Part shown: positions 7,486 to 16,854 of the stretch, in pieces
Numbering within the stretch: the first letter of the stretch is position 1
Layout of the letters: every line of letters begins with the position of its first letter
Assembly (NCBI GenBank): GCA_021775195.1
Contig: JAJFIG010000073.1
Coordinates: 1 to 17,358, forward strand
DNA: 17,358 bases
From: Rhodospirillales bacterium
GTDB lineage: Bacteria > Pseudomonadota > Alphaproteobacteria > Rhodospirillales > 2-02-FULL-58-16
Direction: 5' to 3'
Position numbers and translations under genes: made by a program
The notes under the pieces: model-generated
Told to the model about the DNA's origin: nothing
Database searches by the model: none
The model's input: the letters and a program-made list of their open reading frames with translations, nothing else

Positions 7486-8140
7486 ACTGGTCACTTCCGC
7501 AACCGTCAGGCGGCGGCGGGAAACGGCTGCCGGCCGCCAGGGAATGGACGACGAGGGTCCCCTGCGCCGCTGCCTTGTCACCGGCGCCGTGCGCCCCAAG
7601 AAGGACCTGCTGCGCTTCGTCGTCGGGCCCGGGGGCGAGGTCGTTCCCGATCCCGAGTGTCGGCTGCCGGGGAGGGGTTTTTGGTTGAGCCCCGGTCGGG
7701 ATATGGTAAATACAGCCTGCGCCAAGGGTCTGTTCGCCCGTGCCGCCAGGAAGCCGGTCACCGTTGACGCCGATCTTGGCGAACGCGTGGAGCGGATTCT
7801 GGCTCGTCGGTGTTTGAATATCATCGGGCTCGCGCGGCGTGCGGGTCAGGTGGCGGCGGGTTTCGACCGGGTCGAGGCGTGGCTCCGCACAAAGCCGGCG
7901 GGGGTGTTGTTGGCGGCGGCCGATGGCGCCGCAGGCGGGCGGGCGAAGGTCCGGGCATTGGCGACAGGCGTACCGGTGCTCGACTTGTTTAGCGGTGCGG
8001 AACTGGGAGGTGCCCTTGGGCGGCAGGAGTCCGTCCATGTGGTTCTGGCGCCCGGGCGGCTTGCTGACAGCCTGCTTCTCGAGGCGGGACGCTTGACGGG
8101 ATTCCGACGGGGGAACCCTGTTGATCGAGCGGATTCATAG
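7478..8140 (+). CDS. ylxR: RNA-binding protein: YlxR (DUF448) domain fused to L7Ae-like domain
   Basis: This 220-residue protein joins two RNA-binding modules. The N-terminal YlxR/DUF448 domain (about residues 25-100) contains RRCLVTG (Cys32) and LPGRGFWLS (GRG at 65-67). The C-terminal part (about 105-205, RRCLNIIGLARRAGQVAAGF) is an L7Ae/L30e-like domain resembling YlxQ. In Firmicutes these are separate genes, ylxR (RnpM, reported to modulate RNase P) and ylxQ, between nusA and infB. Here they are one chain in the same place, as is usual in alphaproteobacteria. The ATG at 7478 lies within the end of nusA (8-nt overlap), so translational coupling is likely. The function in this lineage is not established. 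Binding of structured RNA is inferred from the domains. Confidence 0.9.
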   Translation: MGKLVTSATVRRRRETAAGRQGMDDEGPLRRCLVTGAVRPKKDLLRFVVGPGGEVVPDPECRLPGRGFWLSPGRDMVNTACAKGLFARAARKPVTVDADLGERVERILARRCLNIIGLARRAGQVAAGFDRVEAWLRTKPAGVLLAAADGAAGGRAKVRALATGVPVLDLFSGAELGGALGRQESVHVVLAPGRLADSLLLEAGRLTGFRRGNPVDRADS

Positions 8141-8164
8141 TTGAAACGGTTGAACGATCAAACG

Positions 8165-10729
8165 ATGACCGACATCAAAGAGCGCGAAGAAGATGGAAAA
8201 AAGAAGCTGAGCCTGTCCCGGCCGGGCAGGCTGGAGATCAAGAAGACCGTCGAATCCGGCCAGGTCCGCCAGAGTTTCTCCCATGGCCGTTCCAAGATGG
8301 TGGCGGTCGAGGTGCGCAAGAAACGCACCTATGCCCGCGATGCCGGCGGCCGTATGACCGAGGTCAAGCATGACCCCGAGGCGGCGGCCGAGCAGGACAA
8401 GCTGGCGGCGGCCTTTGGCCAGGAAACCGAGGAGGCCTCGACCACGCGCCAGGGTACGGCGCGGAGCCTGACGTCGCACGAGAAGGCGGCCCGTTTCCGC
8501 GCCCTCGAGGATGCCAAGAAGGCCGAGGAGGCGGCGCCCGCGAGTATTGAGCCCGTCCCCGATTCCGATGAACCGGCGGCGGAAGAAATCGAAAAGGCCG
8601 ACGCCGAGGCCAAGGCCGAGGAAGAAGAGCGCCGCCGCACCGAAGAGGAAGCCCGCCGCGAGGCCGAGGAAGAAGCCCGGCGACGCGAGGAAAAGGCCAA
8701 GGTGGCGGCATCGGCGGCTGCCGCCAAGCTCCGGGCCCGTGAAGAGGACGGCAAGGAGGCCGAGAACAAGAATCGTGGCAAACGGCCGTTCCGCCCCGAG
8801 CCGCGCCGTCACAGCCCCCTTGGACGGCGCGAGGGGCAACGCCGCCGTTCCGACAAACTGATCATCGACCAGGCCCTGGTCGGCGCCGAACGCATCCGCA
8901 GCCTTGCCTCCGTCAAACGGGCCCGGGAAAAGCAGAAACAGCAGAGACACGAGGTCGAGGACAAGAAGATCGTCCGCGACGTCGTCATCCCCGAGACGAT
9001 TACCGTGCAGGAACTCGCCAACCGCATGGCCGAGCGCGGAAACGACGTCATCCGCGCGCTCATGAAGATGGACGTCATGGCCACAATCAACCAGGTCATC
9101 GACGCCGACACGGCGGAACTGGTGGCGACCGAATTCGGCCACAACTTCAAACGGGTTAGCGAGGCGGACGTGGAAATCGGACTCGATATCGACGACGATA
9201 TGGACGACGGCGATCTCGTCCCCCGGGCCCCCGTCGTCACCGTCATGGGCCATGTCGAACACGGCAAGACCTCGCTTCTCGACGCCATGCGCGAGACCGA
9301 CGTCGCCTCCCACGAGGCCGGCGGCATCACCCAGCACATCGGTGCCTACCAGGTAACCACCGGGTCGGGGCAGAAGATCACCTTCATCGACACCCCGGGC
9401 CACGCCGCCTTCACCGATATGCGGGCCCGCGGTGCCAAGGTCACCGACATCGTCGTTCTGGTGGTTGCCGCCGACGACGGCATCATGCCCCAGACCGTGG
9501 AGGCCATTCACCACGCCAAGGCCGCCGACGTGCCGATCATCGTTGCCATCAACAAGATGGACAGGCCCGACGCCAACGCCGATCGCGTGCGAACGGATCT
9601 GCTCCAGCACGACCTCGTCGTCGAGGCCATGGGCGGCGAAATTCTGACCGTCGAGGTTTCGGCCAAAGAGCGCACCAATCTGGACAAGCTGGAGGAGGCC
9701 ATTCTGCTCCAGGCCGAGCTTCTCGACCTCAAGGCGAATCCAGGGCGCGCCGCCAGCGGCGTCGTCGTCGAGGCCAAGATGGAGCAGGGCCGTGGCTCCC
9801 TGGCGACCATACTGGTGCAGCACGGAACCCTGCGCGTCGGCGACATTTTTGTTGCCGGTGGCGAATGGGGCCGGGTGCGCGCCCTGGTCGATGCGCGTGG
9901 CGCGGCAATGGATGAAGCCGGCCCAGCGGTGCCGGCCGAGGTTCTCGGGCTCAACGGCACCCCGGCCGCCGGCGACACCGTCCACGTAGTCGAAAGCGAG
10001 GGCCGGGCGCGGGAAATTACCGAATTCCGCCAGCGTCAGCAACGCGCCGCCAAGGCCGCCGACAGCGGCCGCGGGACCCTGGAGCAAATGTTCACCAAGA
10101 TCGAGGAGGGCGAGGCCAAGGAACTGCCGGTGGTCATCAAGGCCGACGTGCACGGGTCCCTCGAGGCCATTCTCGCGGCCCTGAACGGCATGTCGACCGA
10201 CGAGGTCAAGGTGCAGATCCTGCATTCGGGCGTCGGCGGTATCAACGAATCCGACGTGACCCTTGCCCGGGCCTCACAGGCCCTGATCATCGGGTTCAAC
10301 GTCCGGGCCAATCCCCAGGCCCGCGAGGCGGCCCAGCGGGACAAGGTGGAAATTCGTTATTATTCAATTATCTACAATGTGACCGATGACTTGAAGAAGG
10401 CCCTTTCCGGGATGTTGGCGCCGACCATCCGCGAGCATCTCCTGGGTTATGCCGAAATCCGCGAGGTGTTTGGCGTCTCGAAGGTGGGCAAGGTCGCGGG
10501 TTGCATCGTCACCGAGGGCCTGGTCCGGCGTGGTGCCAAGGTTCGCCTGCTGCGCGACAACGTCGTCATTCACGAGGGTGACCTGTCACAGCTCAAGCGA
10601 TTCAAGGATGACGCCAAGGAGGTCCAGTCAGGCATTGAATGCGGGATGGCCTTCGCCAACTATCAGGACATCCAGGTCGGCGATTTCATCGAGTGTTTCG
10701 AAGTCGAGGAAATTGCCCGCGAGCTGTGA
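8165..10729 (+). CDS. infB: Translation initiation factor IF-2
   Basis: IF2 is the GTPase that brings initiator fMet-tRNA to the 30S subunit and promotes 50S joining. From ATG 8165 the protein has 854 residues: a basic N-terminal segment with QSFSHGRSK, a long Glu/Ala/Arg-rich charged helix (about 115-210), the IF2_N domain (about 278-330), the G domain, then domains II to IV. G motifs are GHVEHGKT (362-369), DTPGH (409-413), NKMD (463-466) and SAK (499-501). G1 is odd, as the near-invariant Asp of GHVDHGKT is Glu365 here (codon GAA at 9257-9259). The frame also opens at TTG 8141, directly after the ylxR stop. I prefer ATG 8165 because alphaproteobacterial IF2 commonly begins MTD/MTE, but neither site has a clear Shine-Dalgarno. 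Confidence 0.96.
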   Translation: MTDIKEREEDGKKKLSLSRPGRLEIKKTVESGQVRQSFSHGRSKMVAVEVRKKRTYARDAGGRMTEVKHDPEAAAEQDKLAAAFGQETEEASTTRQGTARSLTSHEKAARFRALEDAKKAEEAAPASIEPVPDSDEPAAEEIEKADAEAKAEEEERRRTEEEARREAEEEARRREEKAKVAASAAAAKLRAREEDGKEAENKNRGKRPFRPEPRRHSPLGRREGQRRRSDKLIIDQALVGAERIRSLASVKRAREKQKQQRHEVEDKKIVRDVVIPETITVQELANRMAERGNDVIRALMKMDVMATINQVIDADTAELVATEFGHNFKRVSEADVEIGLDIDDDMDDGDLVPRAPVVTVMGHVEHGKTSLLDAMRETDVASHEAGGITQHIGAYQVTTGSGQKITFIDTPGHAAFTDMRARGAKVTDIVVLVVAADDGIMPQTVEAIHHAKAADVPIIVAINKMDRPDANADRVRTDLLQHDLVVEAMGGEILTVEVSAKERTNLDKLEEAILLQAELLDLKANPGRAASGVVVEAKMEQGRGSLATILVQHGTLRVGDIFVAGGEWGRVRALVDARGAAMDEAGPAVPAEVLGLNGTPAAGDTVHVVESEGRAREITEFRQRQQRAAKAADSGRGTLEQMFTKIEEGEAKELPVVIKADVHGSLEAILAALNGMSTDEVKVQILHSGVGGINESDVTLARASQALIIGFNVRANPQAREAAQRDKVEIRYYSIIYNVTDDLKKALSGMLAPTIREHLLGYAEIREVFGVSKVGKVAGCIVTEGLVRRGAKVRLLRDNVVIHEGDLSQLKRFKDDAKEVQSGIECGMAFANYQDIQVGDFIECFEVEEIAREL

Positions 10730-10813
10730 GGCCGGATACCGGGCCCCGGCGGATGTCACGCCCTATCGGCGCCCGCCTCGTTCACGGCCGTTGACGGATC
10801 AATCGAGGTTATC

Positions 10814-11239
10814 ATGACCAAACGGGGGGGGAGGAGTCCCAGCCAGCGCCAACTGCGGGTCGGCGAGGAATTGCGCCACGCGCTTGCCGTCATCCTCGAG
10901 CGCGGCGACGTGCGCGACCCCGGTCTCGGCAAGGCCAGCATCACCGTTACCGAGGTCCGCGTCAGCCCCGACCTCAGGAACGCGACGGCCTTCGTCATGC
11001 CCCTGGGCGGCGGTGGCACGCCCGAGGCGGTCGAGGCCCTGACCCGCGCCAGCCCTTTCCTGCGCCGCCAACTCGCCCGCGTCGTGCACCTGAAGTACGT
11101 TCCCGCCATCACCTTTGCCGCCGACCGTTCCTTTGAAGAAGCCCGCCGTATCGATGCCCTGCTTCACGAGCCCGTGGGCGCCCGCGACCTTGCCGGCGAC
11201 GGCGACGGAGACGAGGAGGCGGAGAACCATGGGGCGTAG
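10814..11239 (+). CDS. rbfA: Ribosome-binding factor A RbfA
   Basis: RbfA binds the pre-30S subunit near helix 1 of 16S rRNA and is needed for late maturation and cold adaptation. The 141-residue protein has a KH-like fold with SQRQLRVGEELRHALAVIL at the start, ITVTEVRVSPDLRNATAFV in the middle and the closing LKYVPAITFAADRSFEEARR, all typical. An acidic tail (DGDGDEEAE) follows. ATG 10814 is preceded by GAGG at 10805-10808. The 84-nt gap after infB shows no strong structure. The 3' end overlaps the truB start by 11 nt. Confidence 0.96.
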   Translation: MTKRGGRSPSQRQLRVGEELRHALAVILERGDVRDPGLGKASITVTEVRVSPDLRNATAFVMPLGGGGTPEAVEALTRASPFLRRQLARVVHLKYVPAITFAADRSFEEARRIDALLHEPVGARDLAGDGDGDEEAENHGA

Positions 11240-12158
11240 GCGCTCGTCGGGCAAGCCGATCCATGGCTGGTTGATCATCGACAAGCCGGCCGGGATCACC
11301 TCGAGCACCGTCGTCGGCATCGTCCGCCGGCGCACCGGCGCCGCCAAGGCCGGTCACGGCGGCACCCTTGATCCGTTGGCGACCGGCATCCTGCCCGTGG
11401 CCCTGGGCGAGGCGACCAAGACCGTTTCCTATGCCGTCGACGGCAGCAAGATCTATCAGTTCACCATCTGCTGGGGCGAGGCCCGTTCCACCGACGACAG
11501 CGAAGGCGAGGTGACGGCGCGCTCCGACGTGCGCCCGACCGAGGACCGGATCCGGGCGGTTCTCGACACCTTCACCGGCGACATCGAGCAGGTTCCCCCC
11601 ATCTATTCCGCCGTCAAGGTGGAGGGAAAGCGTGCCTATGCGCTGGCCCGTGCCGACAAGCCCGTGAAGCTCGATCCCCGGCGCGTGCATATCGAGCGGA
11701 TCGATTACCTGGGCCCGTCCGGGCCCGATCACGGCGACTTCGAGGTGGTGTCGGGCAAGGGCGCCTATATGCGCAGTCTCGCCCGCGATATCGCCACCGA
11801 ATTGGGCACCGTCGGGCACATCGCGGCGCTGCGCCGGACCGCCGTCGGCCCCTTCACCGAAGAGGCGGCGATTTCCCTGGATAAACTGAACGACCTGGGG
11901 CATAGTGCGCCGCTTGCGGACCACCTCCTGCCCGTCGAGACCGCGCTGGCCGACATCCCGGCACTGGCCCTGACGGTAGCGGAGGCGCGCCACCTGCAAC
12001 ACGGACAGGCCGTTGCGATTCTGCCCGTGGCGAGTAGGTCACCCCTCAAGAACGTAAACCAAGGCGACGTCGTTTGCGCCATGGCCGAGGGCAAACCGGT
12101 GGCGTTGGCCCGCATCAAGGGTGGCGAAATCCGCCCCCTGCGTGTTTTGAATTTGTAA
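11229..12158 (+). CDS. truB: tRNA pseudouridine-55 synthase TruB
   Basis: TruB converts uridine 55 in the T-loop of tRNAs to pseudouridine and also acts as a tRNA folding chaperone. The 309-residue protein has GWLIIDKPAGITSS near the N terminus and the catalytic loop GGTLDPLATGILPVALGEAT, with Asp48 at the same number as in E. coli. PPIYSAVKVEGKRAYALAR follows, then a small C-terminal PUA-like region (LQHGQAVAILP...). The reading frame is open upstream to 11115, but ATG 11229 follows a good Shine-Dalgarno (GGAGGCGGAG, ending at 11224) and gives the usual N terminus, so I chose it. It overlaps rbfA by 11 nt. The Asp48 agreement supports the start. Confidence 0.96.
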   Translation: MGRRRSSGKPIHGWLIIDKPAGITSSTVVGIVRRRTGAAKAGHGGTLDPLATGILPVALGEATKTVSYAVDGSKIYQFTICWGEARSTDDSEGEVTARSDVRPTEDRIRAVLDTFTGDIEQVPPIYSAVKVEGKRAYALARADKPVKLDPRRVHIERIDYLGPSGPDHGDFEVVSGKGAYMRSLARDIATELGTVGHIAALRRTAVGPFTEEAAISLDKLNDLGHSAPLADHLLPVETALADIPALALTVAEARHLQHGQAVAILPVASRSPLKNVNQGDVVCAMAEGKPVALARIKGGEIRPLRVLNL

Positions 12159-12182
12159 TGTATGTGAATGTTGGAGTGATCG

Positions 12183-12452
12183 ATGTCGATTACCGCTGAG
12201 CGGAAGCAGGAAGTTATCAAGGATTTCGCCACCAAGGACGGCGATACCGGCTCGCCCGAGGTTCAGGTTGCCATCCTTAGTGAACGGATCAGCAATCTCA
12301 CCGACCATTTGAAGACCCATAAGAAGGATTTTCAGTCACGCCGCGGCCTGTTGATCATGGTTGGTCAGCGCCGGCGCCTTCTCGACTATGTCAAGCGGAA
12401 GGAAGCCTCGCGCTACGAGCAGCTCATTCAACGCCTAGGGTTGCGTCGTTAG
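12183..12452 (+). CDS. rpsO: 30S ribosomal protein S15
   Basis: S15 is a primary 16S rRNA-binding protein of the central domain and forms bridge B4 with the 50S subunit. The 89 residues match the universal family length, with the four-helix pattern: [10 protein letters not shown], then [35 protein letters not shown] and [23 protein letters not shown] 12183 follows GGAG (12173-12176) by 6 nt. In E. coli S15 represses its own translation via a leader pseudoknot. Only 24 nt separate truB and rpsO here, so such a structure would have to use the truB end, and I see none clearly. Confidence 0.97.
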   Translation: MSITAERKQEVIKDFATKDGDTGSPEVQVAILSERISNLTDHLKTHKKDFQSRRGLLIMVGQRRRLLDYVKRKEASRYEQLIQRLGLRR

Positions 12453-12705
12453 TGCCTCGATACGCCGTGGTCCCGCACCCGGTCGGACCGGAACGGACTA
12501 TGGCCCGCCGCCTCCCTGGAGAAAAACCATGGAGACCGGAGCGCTTGAGCAGCACCGGCGATAGCCGGCCATGGAGTGCCATGGGCCGGGGCGACGCCGT
12601 TGCCCGATGGCACGCACCGCGGATTTACGAAATTGAACAGACGAAGATGAAGATTGAGATAGAGATAGATAGAAAGAGACAGAGGAAGAAAGAGGAATAG
12701 AGAAG
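12453..12705 (+). promoter_or_regulatory. rpsO-pnp spacer: structured leader and purine-rich tract
   Basis: This 253-nt spacer has no convincing gene. It holds a small stem, CCGGT-CGG-ACCGG (12479-12491), an imperfect stem CTCCcTGG / CCAtGGAG with an A-rich loop (12512-12534), and a strong 10-bp stem CCGGCCATGG-AGTG-CCATGG(G)CCGG with a single bulged G (12565-12589). None has a T-run, so they look like processing or regulatory stems rather than terminators. From about 12641 to the pnp ATG, 56 of 65 bases are purines, with GATA-like repeats (GAGATAGAGATAGATAG). In E. coli the pnp leader is cut by RNase III and controlled by PNPase itself, and a similar role here is only a guess. Confidence 0.5.
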
Positions 12706-14853
12706 ATGTTTCAGGAATTCAGAAAACAGATTGACTGGGGTGGGCGGACGCTCATCCTGGAAAGCGGCAAGGTCGCCCGTCAGGCTGACGGCGCGGTGAT
12801 GGCAACCTACGGCGACACCAAGGTGCTGTGCACCGTGGTCGGCGAACACAAACCCAGACCCGGCTTGGATTTTTTCCCCCTCGCCGTTCACTATCAGGAG
12901 AAGACATTCGCCGCCGGCAAGATCCCCGGAGGATTTTTCAAGCGCGAAGGCCGCCCCGCCGAGAAGGAAGTTCTCACCTCGCGCCTGATCGACCGGCCCA
13001 TCCGGCCGTTGTTCGCCAAGGGGTACCGCAACGAGACCCAGGTCATCTGCACGGTACTCAGCCACGACCTCGAGAACGACCCCGATATCGTTGCCTTGGT
13101 CGGCACCTCGGCGGCGCTGACCCTTTCGGGATTGCCGTTCATGGGCCCCATCGGCGGTTGCCGGGTCGGTTACGTCGATGGCGAGTACGTCTTGAACCCG
13201 ACCCTCGATGACCTGACGCAAAGCCGGCTCGATCTCATCGTCGCCGGCACCAGCGACGGCGTATTGATGGTCGAATCGGAGGCCAGCGAGCTCTCCGAGG
13301 AGGTCATGCTCGGTGCGGTAATGTTCGGTCATCGCGGGATCCAGCCCGTCATCGACGCCATCATCGACCTTGCCGAGGCCTGCGCCAAGGAACCCCGGGA
13401 TGTGCCCGGGAAGCCGGAGGGCCAGGATGCCCTCGCCGGGAAGGTTGCCACCCTCGCCGAGGACGCCCTGCGCGAGGCCTATGGCGAGACCGTCAAAGCC
13501 GTGCGCCAGGAGAAGGTGGCCGCCGTCAAGCGCCAGGTGGCCGAGCAATTGGCCGACGACGAGACCGTCGACCAGGATCTGGTGAAAGATGCCCTTTCCG
13601 ACATCCTCAAGGATCTGGAGAAGGGCATCGTCCGCCTCGATATCATCAAGACCGGCAAACGCATCGACGGCCGCGATACCAGCACCGTGCGGCCCATCGC
13701 CGCCGAGGCGGGAATTCTGCCCCGCGCCCACGGCAGTGCCCTGTTTACCCGCGGCGAAACCCAGGCCCTGGTGGTCACCACCCTGGGAACGGGACAGGAC
13801 GAGCAGATTATCGATGGCCTGGCACGCGATTACCGGGAACATTTCCTGCTGCACTATAACTTCCCGCCCTATTCCGTTGGCGAAGCCGGACGTTTCGGCT
13901 TCACCGGCCGGCGCGAGGTCGGTCACGGCAAGCTCGCTTGGCGGGCCGTGCGGCCGCTGATGCCGAGCAAGGAGGATTTCCCCTACACCGTGCGCGTGGT
14001 TTCCGAGATCACCGAGTCCAACGGTTCGTCGTCCATGGCCACGGTTTGCGGCACCTCGCTCTCCATGATGGACGCCGGCATCCCGCTGTCGCGGCCGGTC
14101 GCCGGTATCGCCATGGGCCTGATCAAGGAGGATGCCGGCGTTGCCGTGCTCTCCGACATTCTCGGCGACGAGGACCATTTGGGGGATATGGACTTCAAGG
14201 TCGCGGGGACCGAGGAAGGCATTACCTCGCTGCAGATGGACATCAAGATCACCTCGATTACCGAGGACATCATGCAGACGGCGCTGGCCCAGGCCCGTGA
14301 CGGCCGCCTTCACATCCTGGGTGAAATGGCCAAGGCCCTGACCGGCGCCCGCGACGGCGTCAGCGAACATGCCCCCCGGATAACGGTCATCACCATCAAC
14401 AAGGACAAGATCCGCGAGATCATCGGCCCGGGCGGCAAGATGATCCGCGAGATCTGCGAGACCACGGGAGCCAAGATCGACGTCGAGGACGACGGCACGG
14501 TCAAGGTTGCCGCCGTCGATCAGGAGGCCGCCGACGCGGCCATCGAGTGGATCCGCTCGATCACCGCAGAGCCCGAGGTCGGGGCCCTTTATACGGGCAA
14601 GGTCGTGAAGACCATGGATTTCGGGGCCTTCGTCAACTTCATGGGCGCCAAGGACGGCCTCGTCCATATCAGCGAACTGGCCCAGGGCCGGGTCGGCAAG
14701 ACCACCGACGTGGTCAACGTCGGTGACGTCGTCAAGGTCAAGCTCATCGGCATCGACGATCGCGGAAAGGTCAAGCTGTCCATGCGGGCGGTGGACCAGG
14801 CGACCGGTGATGACATTTCGGGCAAGGGCCCGGAAGCCAAGACCGCGCGTTAA
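12706..14853 (+). CDS. pnp: Polyribonucleotide nucleotidyltransferase (PNPase)
   Basis: PNPase degrades RNA 3' to 5' by phosphorolysis and is a core part of the degradosome. The 715-residue protein has two RNase PH-like domains (about 10-140 and 325-550) separated by a helical domain, then KH (GPGG at 574-577) and S1 (about 625-695). The catalytic segment [19 protein letters not shown] carries Asp490, Asp496 and Lys498, matching E. coli Asp486, Asp492 and Lys494. ATG 12706 is preceded by purine-rich sequence (GAGG at 12692-12695, AGAG nearer). It is the last gene of the operon, as a strong terminator follows 23 nt after its stop. Its leader may be a site of autoregulation. Confidence 0.98.
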   Translation: MFQEFRKQIDWGGRTLILESGKVARQADGAVMATYGDTKVLCTVVGEHKPRPGLDFFPLAVHYQEKTFAAGKIPGGFFKREGRPAEKEVLTSRLIDRPIRPLFAKGYRNETQVICTVLSHDLENDPDIVALVGTSAALTLSGLPFMGPIGGCRVGYVDGEYVLNPTLDDLTQSRLDLIVAGTSDGVLMVESEASELSEEVMLGAVMFGHRGIQPVIDAIIDLAEACAKEPRDVPGKPEGQDALAGKVATLAEDALREAYGETVKAVRQEKVAAVKRQVAEQLADDETVDQDLVKDALSDILKDLEKGIVRLDIIKTGKRIDGRDTSTVRPIAAEAGILPRAHGSALFTRGETQALVVTTLGTGQDEQIIDGLARDYREHFLLHYNFPPYSVGEAGRFGFTGRREVGHGKLAWRAVRPLMPSKEDFPYTVRVVSEITESNGSSSMATVCGTSLSMMDAGIPLSRPVAGIAMGLIKEDAGVAVLSDILGDEDHLGDMDFKVAGTEEGITSLQMDIKITSITEDIMQTALAQARDGRLHILGEMAKALTGARDGVSEHAPRITVITINKDKIREIIGPGGKMIREICETTGAKIDVEDDGTVKVAAVDQEAADAAIEWIRSITAEPEVGALYTGKVVKTMDFGAFVNFMGAKDGLVHISELAQGRVGKTTDVVNVGDVVKVKLIGIDDRGKVKLSMRAVDQATGDDISGKGPEAKTAR

Positions 14854-14876
14854 AGCGGGTCGCGGGAAGGTAAGCG

Positions 14877-14913
14877 GGGGATGGCCGGATGCAACCAGCC
14901 ATCCCCTTTTTTT
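14877..14913 (+). terminator. Rho-independent terminator after pnp
   Basis: A 9-bp stem, GGGGATGGC (14877-14885) with GCCATCCCC (14898-14906), is extended by two inner GC pairs after a C-A mismatch. The loop is ATGCAA, and seven T's follow (14907-14913). It is the clearest terminator in the window and ends the rimP-pnp operon. Confidence 0.92.
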
Positions 14914-14958
14914 CGATTGGCGGGCGTCCGGGCCATACCGGTGTATTCACGCGGGGGG

Positions 14959-15039
14959 TCGTCTTTTTGTCCCGGGCTCTATATATAGTTTCCAATAGGG
15001 GCGGCTGACCGCACCGGACGCCGAACAAGGTCGACAGGA
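14959..15039 (+). promoter_or_regulatory. Candidate fabA promoter and leader
   Basis: After the pnp terminator an AT-rich block, TATATAGT (14982-14989), stands out from GC-rich sequence and is a likely -10 region. The matching -35 (around 14959-14966) is poor, which may indicate an activator or a different sigma preference. Before the fabA TTG there is AAGG (15027-15030) and AGGA (15036-15039), neither ideally spaced. Since the pnp terminator isolates this unit, a promoter must lie about here. Confidence 0.4.
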
Positions 15040-15041
15040 TA

Positions 15042-15557
15042 TTGAGTAAGAAATCCGGTTATTCCTACGACGATTTGTTGGAGTGCGGGCATGGGAGGCT
15101 GTTCGGTCCGGGCAACGCCCAATTGCCCCTGCCGCCGATGCTTATGCTTGACCGTATCGTCAACATCGACGACACGGGCGGCAAGTACGGGAAGGGAGAA
15201 ATCCTGGCGGAGTTGGATGTCAGGCCAGACCTTTGGTTTTTTGCCTGTCATTTCGAATCCGACCCGGTGATGCCCGGTTGCCTGGGGCTCGATGCCCTGT
15301 GGCAGCTTGTCGGATTTTTCCTCGGCTGGACCGGGGCGCCGGGCCGTGGCCGGGCATTGGGGGTAGGTACCGTCAAGTTCACCGGCCAAGTGCGCCCGAC
15401 GGCCGAGAAGGTAACCTACCATATTGATATTAAAAGGGTAATCCGGCGCGGGTTTGCCCTTGGCATAGCGGATGGTTTGATGAAGGTGGACGGCCGCCCT
15501 ATTTTCGAAGTCGCGGACATGCGCGTCGGGGTCTTTACCGCCATCGACGAATTCTGA
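15042..15557 (+). CDS. fabA: 3-hydroxydecanoyl-ACP dehydratase/isomerase FabA
   Basis: FabA dehydrates 3-hydroxydecanoyl-ACP and isomerises trans-2- to cis-3-decenoyl-ACP, the branch point to unsaturated fatty acids. The 171 residues (E. coli 172) show the hot-dog fold core [20 protein letters not shown], with His70 and Asp84 at exactly the E. coli numbers. That agreement supports the TTG start at 15042, which has only a weak Shine-Dalgarno. [13 protein letters not shown] and [10 protein letters not shown] are also typical. fabB follows after 10 nt, the usual FabA/FabB pair needed for anaerobic-type unsaturated fatty acid synthesis. Confidence 0.97.
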   Translation: MSKKSGYSYDDLLECGHGRLFGPGNAQLPLPPMLMLDRIVNIDDTGGKYGKGEILAELDVRPDLWFFACHFESDPVMPGCLGLDALWQLVGFFLGWTGAPGRGRALGVGTVKFTGQVRPTAEKVTYHIDIKRVIRRGFALGIADGLMKVDGRPIFEVADMRVGVFTAIDEF

Positions 15558-15567
15558 CGAGGGGCTT

Positions 15568-16785
15568 ATGAGACGTGTGGTGGTTACCGGTTTGGGGATC
15601 GTCTCCAGCATCGGCAACAACAAGGACGAGGTGCTCGACTCCCTCCGTCAGGGACGGTCCGGCATCACCTTTTCCGAGGAATACCGTGATCTCGGCTTTC
15701 GCAGCCATGTTTACGGGGCACTGAATATCGACCTCGACGAGGCCCTCGACCGCCGGCACCGCCGGTTCATGGGCGATGGCGCCGGCTATAATTTCCTCGC
15801 CATGGAACAGGCGGTGGCCGATTCCGGCCTGACCGAGGCCGAAGTCTCCAACGAGCGCACCGGCCTGGTCATGGGTTCGGGCGGGCCGTCGACCAAGAGC
15901 ATCGTCCTCGCCGCCGATACCCTGCGCCAGAAAAGTGCCAGGAAGGTCGGGCCGTTCATGGTTCCCAGGGCCATGTCGAGCACCAACTCGGCGACACTCG
16001 CCACGCCTTTCGGCATCAAGGGCGTCAGTTATTCCATCAGTTCCGCTTGTGCCACCAGCGCCCATTGCATCGGCAATGCCGCCCAGCTTATCCAATGGGA
16101 CAAGCAGGATCTGGTCTTTGCCGGCGGCGGCGAGGAGCTTCACTGGTCCCTCAGCGTTCTTTTCGACGGCATGGGGGCCCTTTCGTCCCGTTACAACGAG
16201 ACCCCCGAGCGCGCCAGCCGCGCCTTCGACAAGGATCGCGACGGCTTCGTCATTTCCGGTGGCGGCGGTGTCGTGGTGCTCGAGGAGTTGGAGCACGCCA
16301 AGGCCCGGGGCGCCAAGATTTATGCCGAGATTGCCGGTTACGGCGCCACCTCCGATGGCGTCGACATGGTCCAGCCATCGGGTGAGGGTGCCGTCCGCTG
16401 CATGCGCCAGGCCCTGGCCGGCCTCAACGAACGGGTCGGCTACGTCAATGCCCATGGCACCTCCACCCCCATCGGTGATCTGCGCGAACTGGAAGCCCTA
16501 CGCGAAGTCTTCGGCGAACATGTGCCGCCGATCAGTTCGACCAAGTCCCTGACCGGCCATTCCCAGGGCGCCACCGGGGTCCACGAAGCCATCTACTCGT
16601 TGCTGATGATGGAAAACAACTTCATCTGCGCCTCCGCCAACGCCGAGGAAATGGACCCGGAAGGCGCCGACATGCCCGTCGTGCGTGAGCGCATGGACGA
16701 TGTCAACCTGGACTGTGTCCTCTCCAACAGCTTCGGCTTCGGCGGCACCAACGCCGCCCTGGTGTTCAAGCGACTCGACGCCTGA
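15568..16785 (+). CDS. fabB: 3-oxoacyl-ACP synthase I FabB
   Basis: FabB condenses malonyl-ACP with acyl-ACP and elongates the cis-unsaturated intermediates made by FabA. The 405-residue thiolase-fold protein has the Cys-His-His triad: Cys161 in [12 protein letters not shown], His296 in [11 protein letters not shown] and His331 in [12 protein letters not shown], with Lys326 nearby. E. coli FabB (Cys163, His298, His333, Lys328) agrees within two residues. The FabB type rather than FabF is indicated by length, by [20 protein letters not shown] and by pairing with fabA. ATG 15568 follows CGAGGGG (15558-15564). A 69-nt gap separates it from fabI. Confidence 0.96.
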   Translation: MRRVVVTGLGIVSSIGNNKDEVLDSLRQGRSGITFSEEYRDLGFRSHVYGALNIDLDEALDRRHRRFMGDGAGYNFLAMEQAVADSGLTEAEVSNERTGLVMGSGGPSTKSIVLAADTLRQKSARKVGPFMVPRAMSSTNSATLATPFGIKGVSYSISSACATSAHCIGNAAQLIQWDKQDLVFAGGGEELHWSLSVLFDGMGALSSRYNETPERASRAFDKDRDGFVISGGGGVVVLEELEHAKARGAKIYAEIAGYGATSDGVDMVQPSGEGAVRCMRQALAGLNERVGYVNAHGTSTPIGDLRELEALREVFGEHVPPISSTKSLTGHSQGATGVHEAIYSLLMMENNFICASANAEEMDPEGADMPVVRERMDDVNLDCVLSNSFGFGGTNAALVFKRLDA

Positions 16786-16854
16786 TGGTGTGACAAGCGC
16801 CTCAGCCATCTTACCTATCCCCTTCATTTGCCCGATGACCCCCCGGACCCGCCG

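Noticed and set aside
8141..8164. TTG at 8141 as the infB start
   Set aside because: It is possible and directly follows the ylxR stop, but ATG 8165 gives the usual MTD-type N terminus. Neither has a clear Shine-Dalgarno, so the choice is not certain.
8135..10225. A 696-codon open frame on the minus strand opposite infB
   Set aside because: It is a shadow of infB codon bias with a low-complexity Gly/Leu/Asp-rich translation and no ribosome binding site or family match.
11115..11228. A 38-codon N-terminal extension of truB inside rbfA
   Set aside because: ATG 11229 has a good Shine-Dalgarno and places the catalytic Asp at residue 48 as in E. coli. The upstream frame is only an open reading stretch within rbfA.
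12452..12700. An open frame of 82 codons in the rpsO-pnp spacer, starting with GTG at the rpsO stop
   Set aside because: It has no Shine-Dalgarno of its own, its composition shifts abruptly from GC-rich stems to a purine repeat, and the translation resembles no family I recognise. A structured leader explains the segment better.
12625..14667. A 680-codon open frame on the minus strand opposite pnp
   Set aside because: Long antisense frames are expected opposite GC-rich genes with strong third-position bias. The protein has no recognisable domain, and PNPase on the + strand is certain.
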